Part shown: positions 14,992 through 22,355 of the stretch, one piece after another | Numbering within the stretch: the stretch's first letter is position 1 | Layout: each line of letters begins with the position of its first letter | NCBI GenBank assembly: GCA_900553675.1 | Contig: USEH01000012.1 | Coordinates: forward strand, 1 to 22,355 | DNA from: an uncultured Ruminococcus sp. | GTDB lineage: Bacteria > Bacillota > Clostridia > Oscillospirales > Ruminococcaceae | Length of the DNA stretch: 22,355 nucleotides | Reading direction: 5' to 3' | Notes under the pieces: model-generated | Told to the model about the DNA's origin: nothing | Database searches by the model: none | Seen by the model: only the letters and a program-made list of their open reading frames with translations | Translations under genes and position numbers: made by a program

Positions 14992-15907
14992 TGAGCTTGC
15001 TTTTACAGATTAGCTCAAACGACTTTCTAAAGCGGTATATATAACCACGAATATTCTTATTTATAGTATCAATGTCAGAATCTTCTTCGGGATACAGGGC
15101 GTCGGCAATAGCTAACGCTGAGTGAGCGGTTTTTCTGTGTAGCATTATATATGCAATCGCACGGCTGCTCTTGGGCGAGTTGAAATCCTGTTCTTTCCAT
15201 ACGCCTGTCGATGTTGTGATTTCCATACCACCGAAGAAGTTTATTATAATGTCGCTGTCGGTTTTGATTTCATCCGGCGCAAGAGCCATTCTGACTCTAT
15301 CCATTGTATTTTTCTGTGCAATTGCACGATGAATGACATAAGCGAGGATATTAAGAGTGCTTGTCCGGTTGTTATATTTCTTGAGATTTCGGACTACAAG
15401 GATTCCCATAGGCTTGGGTCCAAAAGGAACAGCCATAATAGAACGTGCTTCAAGTCGCTTAAAGACTTGATACTCCCGGGGAAAGGTTTTGGCAATATCT
15501 TCGACATTTGAAAAGCTGATAGGCTTCTGCTTTTTGATTAACTCGACGATACCGGGCATAGCCATAAGGCTCTCAAATTCCTGAATCTTCTCCAGTTTCT
15601 TAACAGTTGGGTCGATATTATGCCACCATCCGGTAGCCCAAATATTTAGTTCCATGTCAATTTCGATAACACCAGCCCAATCTGCATCATAAAATGCACA
15701 AGCCATTGCAAGTGCTTTATTTGCAATTTCCTCCGGGTCATCGTTTGTGTGCAGCCCCGATTCTAATTCACTGATGCTTTGCTCCTGTTCGATACAATAT
15801 GTAATATACTCATCATCATACTGAGAAAAGTCCATCGGAATCGACGGGGGATGTGTGTCTTGCGGTTTCTCAATCTGCTTGAACAAACCGCCGAAAAGAT
15901 GTTGCAT
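14969..15907 (-). CDS. GAF-domain/winged-helix regulator, probably 3'-truncated
   Basis: A 312-aa protein with a GAF-like sensor domain (about 50-195) and a C-terminal winged helix of the kind seen in SARP/BTAD or OmpR-like activators (about 215-312, with AIAYIMLHRKTAHSALAIAD). No catalytic domain is seen, so it is probably a ligand- or redox-responsive regulator. The wing stops abruptly after ICKSKLIE and ends YQRQL, where the DNA becomes serine-recombinase sequence in another frame, so its 3' end is likely lost. ATG 15907 has GGAGG 11 nt upstream; the ATG at 15925 has none. Its target may be the ABC operon upstream, but this is only inferred from position. Confidence 0.7.
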   Translation of the reverse strand: MQHLFGGLFKQIEKPQDTHPPSIPMDFSQYDDEYITYCIEQEQSISELESGLHTNDDPEEIANKALAMACAFYDADWAGVIEIDMELNIWATGWWHNIDPTVKKLEKIQEFESLMAMPGIVELIKKQKPISFSNVEDIAKTFPREYQVFKRLEARSIMAVPFGPKPMGILVVRNLKKYNNRTSTLNILAYVIHRAIAQKNTMDRVRMALAPDEIKTDSDIIINFFGGMEITTSTGVWKEQDFNSPKSSRAIAYIMLHRKTAHSALAIADALYPEEDSDIDTINKNIRGYIYRFRKSFELICKSKLIEYQRQL

Positions 15908-16206
15908 AGGCGAATTATCCTCCATTTTAGTTTTACTTATATTATAAATGATAAAAACCGCAAAACTTCGGGAATTATGTCGAACGCTTTGCAGTTCTTC
16001 ATTTTTTGTTATTTTGACAATATGTTATTGACATTTTCAGAAAAGGAACAACAAAAAAGCCGGAGCATAACTGTGTTTTCTTCGACTTTTTGCAAGGTTT
16101 GCGTATAATCAATACCTACCGAATAATTGAGTTGTTTCTTAGAGTTAATGCTGCTAAGTATCACATTATAGGAATTTTAGTAATTCATTCAAACAACGTG
16201 CGTTTA
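15908..16206. other. intergenic region upstream of the GAF gene
   Basis: About 300 bp with no credible gene. It contains a possible promoter (see 16165-16192), a second isolated TATAAT at 15941-15946 on the minus strand, and a weak long-range inverted pair GTTGTTT/AAACAAC with CTTAG/CTAAG nested inside it (about 16136-16197). The pair may be the end of the ABC operon transcript. Confidence 0.35.
16165..16192 (-). promoter_or_regulatory. possible promoter of the GAF gene
   Basis: On the minus strand TTGAAT (16187-16192) and TATAAT (16165-16170) have a 16-bp spacer. The untranslated leader to the GAF start would be about 250 nt, which is long, so this assignment is tentative. Confidence 0.35.
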
Positions 16207-16332
16207 TCAATACTTATGCAAAATATTATTTAGTACATGGATTTTATCCATAACCTTCCTGACAAAATCATCAGAATCTGGCAGGGAAGGTATATTATCT
16301 TCCTTGATTTCTTCGGCGCTTATCTCACTCAT
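16207..16332 (-). CDS. 41-aa small ORF, or frameshifted tail of the XRE regulator
   Basis: A 41-residue frame starting MSEISAEEIKEDN and ending VLNNILHKY. The first half is acidic, the second basic and helical. Upstream of its ATG the same frame stays open for another 22 codons, to a stop overlapping the regulator's last codons, and reads sensibly (IDDSYEVI). Two readings are possible: a separate small protein with a weak GAGG ribosome site, or the original C-terminus of the XRE regulator shifted by one base. No family is recognised, and the position behind an exporter operon alone does not prove a secreted-peptide role. Confidence 0.4.
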   Translation of the reverse strand: MSEISAEEIKEDNIPSLPDSDDFVRKVMDKIHVLNNILHKY

Positions 16333-16352
16333 AATAACCTCATACGAATCAT

Positions 16353-16895
16353 CTATGTTGTAAGAAACTTCGCATACTCTTTCGCTTCATCCAGCATACC
16401 TACTTTTGCGAGTGAACTGCAAAGGACATGAATCACCCTGCCCATCAATGGTTCGGATTTTTCCTGAGCAACGATTTGCCGTCCTATTCTTATAATCTCG
16501 TTAAGGCAGTCAATGTTATTGTTGCTGTTGAACAAATCATTTAACGCAAGCATTAATTGAGCGGCACAGTATGTATCACAGAGATATTCATGATTCGCTT
16601 CTCGCCAGATATCTACGACTCTTTCATAATTTTTAACTTCACAAGCACTGTTTGCATCATTATGGTACTGTTCTATCTTTATTCTTTTTCTTTCTTCATC
16701 TGCACCCAAGAGTTTTTCTACAGATGTTTGATAAAATTTAGCAATGTCCGAGAGAAATTCTATCTGGGGCTGATCTTTTCCGTTCTCCCACATACTCACA
16801 GCTTGTGTACTCACATTCAAATACTTGGCAAGCTCCTCCTGAGTGTTCCCGCGCTTTGCACGGAATGCAACTAAGTTTTCACTGATTTTTTTCAT
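16353..16895 (-). CDS. XRE-family regulator with C-terminal TPR-like region
   Basis: A 180-aa protein. The N-terminal XRE helix-turn-helix (about 7-63, with TQEELAKYLNVSTQAVSMWE) is clear. The rest (about 72-180) is helical with TPR-like spacing, the usual plan for regulators that sense a peptide or partner protein. The ATG has GGGAGGA 8 nt upstream. It lies 26 nt after the second ABC exporter gene and is the last clear gene of that operon, so it probably controls the operon. The C-terminus may be cut short by a frameshift, because the next frame continues with coding-like sequence. Confidence 0.8.
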   Translation of the reverse strand: MKKISENLVAFRAKRGNTQEELAKYLNVSTQAVSMWENGKDQPQIEFLSDIAKFYQTSVEKLLGADEERKRIKIEQYHNDANSACEVKNYERVVDIWREANHEYLCDTYCAAQLMLALNDLFNSNNNIDCLNEIIRIGRQIVAQEKSEPLMGRVIHVLCSSLAKVGMLDEAKEYAKFLTT

Positions 16896-16921
16896 AATAA
16901 CAATCCTCCCATAAATATTGT

Positions 16922-18709
16922 TTATTCATATTTACTTGCCTGCAAATTAAACAAATGCGCATATTCGCCGTTTTGCTTTAGTAGCTCCGTATGAGAACCC
17001 TGCTCTATGATGTGTCCGTCTCCTATAACAAGAATTCTGTCTGCAAGAGTTGTATTTGAAAGCCTGTGCGAAATTGTAACCGAGCTTTTGCCTTGGCTCA
17101 GTCTGTATAGTTGTTCAAATATCCTGTCCTCGGAAATGGGGTCAAGTGCCGCAGACGGTTCATCAAGAATCATATAATTACAGTTCTTAAAGTACGCCCG
17201 TGCAAGTCCTAAAAGCTGCCACTGCCCGCCAGACAAATCTTTTCCGTCATCTTCATAATATCGACCTAAAATGCTATCAAAGCCGTTTTCCCAGTTTTCT
17301 ATGATTTTTGAGAACCCACTTATATCGCAGGCGTATTTTAACTTCGTGTCATCGAAACGGCTTTCAAAATCTGGCAGTGCAATAATCTCCCGCAATGGCA
17401 GACAGTAGGTAACATAATCCTGAAACAATACGCCAAATATTTTTCTAACTGCGTAAACATCGTATTCTTTAAGGTCAATACCATCAAGAAGAATCTGTCC
17501 TTTCTCTGGGTCATAAAACCTGAACATCAGCTTTATTATCGTTGACTTTCCTGCGCCATTTAAGCCTATTAGTCCGATTTTTTCATGCGGTTTAATAACG
17601 AAAGAACAGTCTTTAAGTACATACTGGTCAGAATTGGGATATTTGAAAGAGACATTTTGAAATTCTATTTCAGGATTATCAGATGGAAGTTTTGTCCCGC
17701 TCTTTTCCATTTCGGGCATAATTTTCATGAATTCCTGCAATTCAAGAAGCCTTGTATTGTTGTTAAGAAAACTGTTGACATTATTAGTCAGTCGCTGTGC
17801 CTGATTTCTTAGGCGCGAAACCATGCTGAGGTTATATTGCAGGTCGCCTATTCCGATTCTTTGCGCAATAACATCTGAAATAGATATAATTAACACAAAA
17901 ACTTCACTTAATATGTTCACAACCGATAGCAGTGCATTTAAAATATTATGCCTAATATTCTCCCGTCTGTTAATATTGTACAGTTTGCTCCAGATATCTT
18001 TAAATCGCAATAAAAAGTAACTTCCGATATTATTCAGCTTAATCTCAAACTGAATACTTCCGTCAAAAAAAGTGTTATAAAAATAGTCTTTTTTTCGATT
18101 GTCGCGAAGCTGATCTTTTTCCATCTTCAATAGTTTTTCAGTGTGATACTTATTATATAGCATGAAAGGTATCAACAGCAAAAGCGTCACAAGCCCAAGC
18201 CACCATTTGTAAGTACAGACTACTATTAAAGTTGCAACTACATTTATTGCCGATGAAATAATATCAAAAACAAGCCATGTCATTTGCGTCATAACATCAA
18301 AGTTGGCTCTTGCATGACGGACTTTATCTCCCATATCTGCTGAGTCAAAGAAGCTCAAATCCATTCGGGAGGATTTCTCCATCATTACCGTTTCAATATA
18401 GAATTGCAGTTCATCGTGGTACCGTCCGTTCACATAATTACTGTTAAATTGCGCTAAAATATATGTCACCAATTGCAATATAAGATACATCGCAAGGCAA
18501 ATGACAACATTTTTACCATTTGCCTTATAATCAACAATTCCATTAAGCACTTCACGCCACAATCGGATATTAATTAGCGGTATGGCTGTTGTTGAAAGCA
18601 GAATTAAAAGCTTCATCAAAAAGTAAAATTTTGACGCCAAAAAACTCGTCTTAATTCCAAACCAGACATTATTGAAAACGCCAAAGAAAGTCTGTTTGAT
18701 ACCGTTCAT
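16922..18709 (-). CDS. ABC exporter with fused membrane and ATPase domains (subunit 1)
   Basis: A 595-aa half-transporter with membrane domain at about 1-330 and nucleotide-binding domain at about 345-595. Walker A is GLNGAGKS at 382-389, the signature LSGGQ at 492-496, Walker B ILDEP at 514-518 and the switch His 548; all appear canonical. There is no C39 peptidase domain, so any peptide cargo would not be processed by this protein. The ATG at 18709 follows the stop of the previous exporter gene by one base and has AAAGGAGG 9 nt upstream; the TTG at 18718 overlaps the ribosome site. It probably forms a heterodimer with the upstream exporter. The substrate is unknown. Confidence 0.9.
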   Translation of the reverse strand: MNGIKQTFFGVFNNVWFGIKTSFLASKFYFLMKLLILLSTTAIPLINIRLWREVLNGIVDYKANGKNVVICLAMYLILQLVTYILAQFNSNYVNGRYHDELQFYIETVMMEKSSRMDLSFFDSADMGDKVRHARANFDVMTQMTWLVFDIISSAINVVATLIVVCTYKWWLGLVTLLLLIPFMLYNKYHTEKLLKMEKDQLRDNRKKDYFYNTFFDGSIQFEIKLNNIGSYFLLRFKDIWSKLYNINRRENIRHNILNALLSVVNILSEVFVLIISISDVIAQRIGIGDLQYNLSMVSRLRNQAQRLTNNVNSFLNNNTRLLELQEFMKIMPEMEKSGTKLPSDNPEIEFQNVSFKYPNSDQYVLKDCSFVIKPHEKIGLIGLNGAGKSTIIKLMFRFYDPEKGQILLDGIDLKEYDVYAVRKIFGVLFQDYVTYCLPLREIIALPDFESRFDDTKLKYACDISGFSKIIENWENGFDSILGRYYEDDGKDLSGGQWQLLGLARAYFKNCNYMILDEPSAALDPISEDRIFEQLYRLSQGKSSVTISHRLSNTTLADRILVIGDGHIIEQGSHTELLKQNGEYAHLFNLQASKYE

Positions 18710-18710
18710 A

Positions 18711-20504
18711 TCAATCAACCTCCTTTATGGAATATTTGTCACGTTGAAGGTTGTAAAGCTTTGAATACAAACCTTCATGAGCAAGAAGTTCCTCATGAGT
18801 TCCTTGCTCTGCTATTATACCGTTGTCTAAAACTATTATCTTGTTTGATATTCTGGCAGATGATATTCTGTGCGAAATCATTATGCCTGTTTTTCCTTCC
18901 GTTATGTCCTCAAAGTTACGGAATATTTTGCTCTCTGCCTCAGCATCGAGAGCAGCAGACGGCTCGTCAAAGATAATAACGGGAGCTTTTTTGAAATATG
19001 CGCGGGATATTGCAATTTTTTGCCATTGTCCTCGTGACAACTCAGTGCCTTTATTGTCAAACTGACGAGTCATGAATGAATTCAATCCATTTTCAAGCTT
19101 CGGCTGTAACTCATCATATACGCCGCTTTGAACAAGAGCAGTTTCAATATCATTATCATTCTCCATATTAATGCTTTCTGAAAGTGAAACATTTTCGCGC
19201 AAAGTGAGCGGATAGTGAACAAAATCTTGAAATAACACAGAAAAAATCTTGCGTACATCACTAATATTATAATCTGACATGGGATATCCGTTTACAAGGA
19301 TTCTGCCGGAATCAACATTGTACAACCCGAGCATAAGCTTAATAATTGTAGATTTTCCAGAACCGTTTATGCCGACTATTGATAGTTTGTCACCTTTATT
19401 AAGCGTAAAAGACACACCAGACAAAACGTATTTTTCAGTGTAAGGATACTTGAAATAAACATCTTCAAAAGAAACAGACTGAAATTCGTCTATCACCTTT
19501 GAGGGCTTGTTTTGTTCGCTTGTTTTGATACTATAGAATTCAAAAACTCTTTTCATTCTTTCGGTATCAAGTCCTACTATCATAACGGTATAACGCAAAA
19601 TGTTTTCAAATGAAATTCCAGCTGTTAATGCAAATCCTGTATACAATGCAACATCGCCGATTGAAATATGACTCTTTATAGCCTCAAACACCGAAAATAC
19701 TATCAAAGCAATCTCCCCACTATGCCTGATAATGTCTGCAAGGATTAGCGACTTAACCGCCTTTTTTGCAAGATGTTTATTTGCAGCTACATAAGCAGTC
19801 TTTTCCTCGTTATAACGCGCTGAAATTGCATCAGTGAGATTATACATACGGACATCTTTTGCCGGCCATGCGTCTGTAAGCATCCATCTGTAATAGCTGA
19901 ATTTCCTGTTATCAGGTGCCAGTTCACATCTGAGCTTATCAGACTTGCGATCAAAATAATCGCTTAATAATGCTCCGGGAATTGTGAGCATTAACAGAAT
20001 TATTGAAAGCCAAATATTGAATCCGACAAGGGTTGAAAATGTTACTACGAAGGAATATATACTCGTTATTATTAGTATCAACCGCGAAACTAAATATACT
20101 GAAGAACCACGAGAATAGCGGACATCATCTATCATATCTCTTCCGACTGAGGAATCTATATAGGAAAGCGGAAGTTTTGATAGCTTATCTGCAAGCCTAC
20201 AATCATAAAGGAATTCAGCTTTTTTGATACAGCAATCTCCAGTTATCGACGTTGCAGAGCTGTCTACTCTTAGTAGAAAAATTGAGAGAAAGTATAGCAC
20301 CGCCCACAAGATCACCGAATTTAATCTCAATTGTTCATCAGTCAATCCGTCAAGGATACATTTCAGCGAAAAGCTATGGAACAGTGATAAGCTAGTACTT
20401 AATAGGTATAATATAAGATAAAGAACTATCAGCAGCCCACTTGATTGGTAGTATAGATTAACAGAATAGAATATTGATTTTATTGCCTGCTTGATTCTAC
20501 TCAA
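18711..20504 (-). CDS. ABC exporter with fused membrane and ATPase domains (subunit 2)
   Basis: A 597-aa half-transporter of the same plan as its downstream partner. Walker A is GINGSGKS at 378-385, Walker B FDEPSAALD begins near 512 and the switch His is 545. The signature is LSRGQ (489-493) where LSGGQ is usual, suggesting one weakened ATP site in a heterodimer, as in several heterodimeric exporters. The start is TTG at 20504 with GGAGG 8 nt upstream; the TTG at 20522 lies ahead of the ribosome site. It follows the PF09818-like ATPase gene after 56 nt and is translationally close to subunit 1. Confidence 0.9.
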   Translation of the reverse strand: MSRIKQAIKSIFYSVNLYYQSSGLLIVLYLILYLLSTSLSLFHSFSLKCILDGLTDEQLRLNSVILWAVLYFLSIFLLRVDSSATSITGDCCIKKAEFLYDCRLADKLSKLPLSYIDSSVGRDMIDDVRYSRGSSVYLVSRLILIITSIYSFVVTFSTLVGFNIWLSIILLMLTIPGALLSDYFDRKSDKLRCELAPDNRKFSYYRWMLTDAWPAKDVRMYNLTDAISARYNEEKTAYVAANKHLAKKAVKSLILADIIRHSGEIALIVFSVFEAIKSHISIGDVALYTGFALTAGISFENILRYTVMIVGLDTERMKRVFEFYSIKTSEQNKPSKVIDEFQSVSFEDVYFKYPYTEKYVLSGVSFTLNKGDKLSIVGINGSGKSTIIKLMLGLYNVDSGRILVNGYPMSDYNISDVRKIFSVLFQDFVHYPLTLRENVSLSESINMENDNDIETALVQSGVYDELQPKLENGLNSFMTRQFDNKGTELSRGQWQKIAISRAYFKKAPVIIFDEPSAALDAEAESKIFRNFEDITEGKTGIMISHRISSARISNKIIVLDNGIIAEQGTHEELLAHEGLYSKLYNLQRDKYSIKEVD

Positions 20505-20560
20505 AGGCAACACCTCCCTCAAATATAATAATTGTACATATGCTAAGTGCTGTTATCACT

Positions 20561-22246
20561 TTATTTCTTGCTTTCGCCTTCGTGCAGCTCATTTAGGCGG
20601 TTAAGAGCACAGCAAATATCTATTGGACGTATGCTCTCTATCCAATATTCGTCCGGCACAGATATACGGCTTTTATTCCAGCTTTCGTAAAATAGATGTT
20701 TACAAGCATCCTCGGCAACATCTGATATTTCTCTGTTATAGTTCTCTGTAAGCGTTAGGATGGTTAGCAACGAATAATAAAGCGCATTTATTTGAGGTCT
20801 TGAAGTCAATGCTGATAATCGCGAAATATCCGTAATGTATTTGCCAACGACAATGTTACTACCATCAATCTTTGACGACGAAAAGGTTATTTCAGGATTT
20901 ACGGGTTCTTCAATCCAAAGCGTTCTTTTTTCCGTCCAAGCAACTTTGTCTGTATCATTGAACATTGATTTCCCAGTCACAATATCTGTAATATCTTTAG
21001 CAATAAAGCTTTCCATTAAAATAACGGTGTTTGCAACAGTAAGATAATCGCTTAATGCCCCGGAAACAAATATTGTAGAAACGCCCATATCGGACAACTG
21101 CGTTATTCGGTCTGTAAATGGGGTGATAGGATCATTTTTTATTATCTTTCGAATATTCTGGTCGCGAACCAAAAAATTTGTTGCACTGCTATCCTCGTCT
21201 ATTAGCAAGAGCTTTGAATTGCAATAGACGGCCTCAACAATATTTGCCGCTTGCGAAACGCTTCCACTTGCGTGTACTGTTGAAAAATCATCGGAATTGC
21301 TCTTGGGAGGTATGCTGACAAAAAACGGAGATAAATTCAAGTGGCTGACCGGACGTCCATCTTCGGCGTTAGTTTTAATTGCACTTCTATCAGTCAGAAT
21401 TAGCTCTCGTCCATCTCCCATAATATGATCATATGTGCCTTCCTCTATAGCATCTAACAGTGTTGATTTTCCAGAATAGGCACCACCCACAATTACGGTT
21501 ATTCCATGTTTCAAAAGCATACCAGTTATTGACGTATTATCATCAAATCTAATCGTTACTTCTAATGATGCAGGTGATACAAACAGTATAGCATTCTCGT
21601 TTGGAAGATAACTGTTTTCTATACGAGGGATAATGCTGCCGTTTGCGATGAAACAAACTGAATTATGATTTTTTAGATATCTTCTGATATGCTGCTGCTT
21701 GATAAACAAACATCTTTTTGTGTTATAATCTACTGTATTAATGCTCTCCATAGATTCGCAGACAGCACGAATCAGATCGCTTATGAACTTAGAAAACAGT
21801 TTTCCGTTTATAGAATTTATGCTTATGCAAGGTATACGCGCTAATACGGTTATATTCCACTCCTGCTCTTTGGCATTATACTTAGAAGCATTTCTTCTGC
21901 TTATTCGACTATCGCATGGACAAAGGAATAATTCACATTGAAGCCGCGTATCTTTCCTTTTGTTTTGATATTCTTCATTTAGTAAATGCAATTGTGGAAG
22001 AACCTGCCTGAGCAAATAATCTTCAGCAAATATTTCGCTTTCAAAAGAAATGTCAACCGGCAATATGTGCTTAGGCACAGTTATGATGATTCTGACAGTC
22101 TCAAATTTAATGTAATCGTGCTGCAAAAGTGTAAGACCAATGCCGTTGAAGTATTCATATTTTTGATTATAGTAATCACATATAAGGATACGTGATTGCC
22201 CATCAATAGAGCGTAAAGCCTTCTTAAGTTTATTTATGCTGCTCAA
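20561..22246 (-). CDS. predicted ATPase of the ABC class (PF09818/COG3044-like)
   Basis: A 561-aa soluble P-loop protein of the poorly characterised 'predicted ATPase of the ABC class' family. Walker A is GGAYSGKST at 254-262. The signature-like segment is ASGSVSQAANI at 326-336 and Walker B is LLLIDEDSSATNF at 346-358. ITPFTDR and a GVSTIFVSG strand follow. The N-terminal 240 residues form the family's own domain. There is no membrane segment, so it is not a transporter subunit in the usual sense; from memory a trypanosome relative (MRB1590) is tied to mitochondrial RNA processing. The start is TTG with GAGGAG about 10 nt upstream. It is the first gene of the exporter operon, an association I do not recognise from any named system. 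Confidence 0.85.
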   Translation of the reverse strand: MSSINKLKKALRSIDGQSRILICDYYNQKYEYFNGIGLTLLQHDYIKFETVRIIITVPKHILPVDISFESEIFAEDYLLRQVLPQLHLLNEEYQNKRKDTRLQCELFLCPCDSRISRRNASKYNAKEQEWNITVLARIPCISINSINGKLFSKFISDLIRAVCESMESINTVDYNTKRCLFIKQQHIRRYLKNHNSVCFIANGSIIPRIENSYLPNENAILFVSPASLEVTIRFDDNTSITGMLLKHGITVIVGGAYSGKSTLLDAIEEGTYDHIMGDGRELILTDRSAIKTNAEDGRPVSHLNLSPFFVSIPPKSNSDDFSTVHASGSVSQAANIVEAVYCNSKLLLIDEDSSATNFLVRDQNIRKIIKNDPITPFTDRITQLSDMGVSTIFVSGALSDYLTVANTVILMESFIAKDITDIVTGKSMFNDTDKVAWTEKRTLWIEEPVNPEITFSSSKIDGSNIVVGKYITDISRLSALTSRPQINALYYSLLTILTLTENYNREISDVAEDACKHLFYESWNKSRISVPDEYWIESIRPIDICCALNRLNELHEGESKK

Positions 22247-22293
22247 TATAATACATCTCCTCGAAATAATGGCTATTGCATATGCATTATTTT

Positions 22294-22322
22294 ACTTTAG
22301 GGCGCCACCGCACAATTGCCAA
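22294..22322 (-). promoter_or_regulatory. possible promoter of the PF09818-ABC exporter operon
   Basis: On the minus strand TTGGCA (22317-22322) and TAAAGT (22294-22299) have a 17-bp spacer. The -10 box is imperfect. A 10-bp palindrome TGCATATGCA (22277-22286) lies just downstream and could be an operator, for example for the XRE regulator. Confidence 0.4.
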
Positions 22323-22344
22323 AGCAGAAAAAATGTGATATAAT
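22316..22344 (+). promoter_or_regulatory. strong promoter reading off the right edge
   Basis: TTGCCA (22316-22321) and consensus TATAAT (22339-22344) have a 17-bp spacer. The expected transcription start is at or next to the ATG at 22351, so either that gene is leaderless or its real start lies beyond the window. The -35 box overlaps the -35 box of the opposing promoter. Confidence 0.65.
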
Positions 22345-22355
22345 AGGAGCATGGA

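Overview
The window looks like chromosome from a spore-forming, gut-type Clostridia bacterium (Oscillospiraceae/Ruminococcaceae-like). This is inferred from strong AGGAGG-type ribosome sites, many TTG starts, sigma-A promoters with 17-bp spacers, a pro-sigma-K gene, and a mobilizable element of a kind common in that group. No species can be named from the sequence alone.

Left third (1-6436), core genome. A promoter with a 27-codon reading frame lies at the left edge, reading leftwards. Then come rsmE (minus) and, divergently, a four-gene plus-strand operon: dCMP deaminase, tsaE, tsaB (two parts of the t6A tRNA modification machinery) and rpiB. A bidirectional terminator separates this from a minus-strand pair (metallo-beta-lactamase-fold hydrolase and Nudix hydrolase). 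A minus-strand GntR/ABC-ATPase/permease operon of the YtrA type follows, with a near-consensus promoter and dyad repeats.

Middle (6716-14991), a sporulation gene cut by a mobile element. The 5' half of sigK, with its hydrophobic pro-sequence, stops right after the RCIEN motif, which is about where skin-type elements split sigK in other spore formers. What follows is a mobilizable element: tandem-HTH regulator, DUF6061-like protein, DnaC-like loader, RepA-type initiator, small Cys-rich protein, VirD2/MobA-type relaxase, MobC, about 1.2 kb of non-coding repeats (candidate oriV/oriT), an excisionase-like HTH protein and a large serine recombinase. It shows decay: the relaxase has an in-frame TAG at codon 191, and the recombinase has lost its whole N-terminal catalytic domain.

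Right third (14969-22355), visibly AT-richer. The broken recombinase abuts a GAF/winged-helix regulator whose 3' end also looks cut. Next is a minus-strand operon running from the right edge: a PF09818/COG3044-type 'predicted ATPase of the ABC class', two fused TMD-NBD ABC exporters that probably pair, an XRE regulator, and a 41-codon frame that is either a separate small protein or the frameshifted end of the regulator. The 3' half of sigK is not in the window. The simplest reading, an inference, is that an element entered sigK and a later deletion or rearrangement joined the recombinase to the GAF gene.
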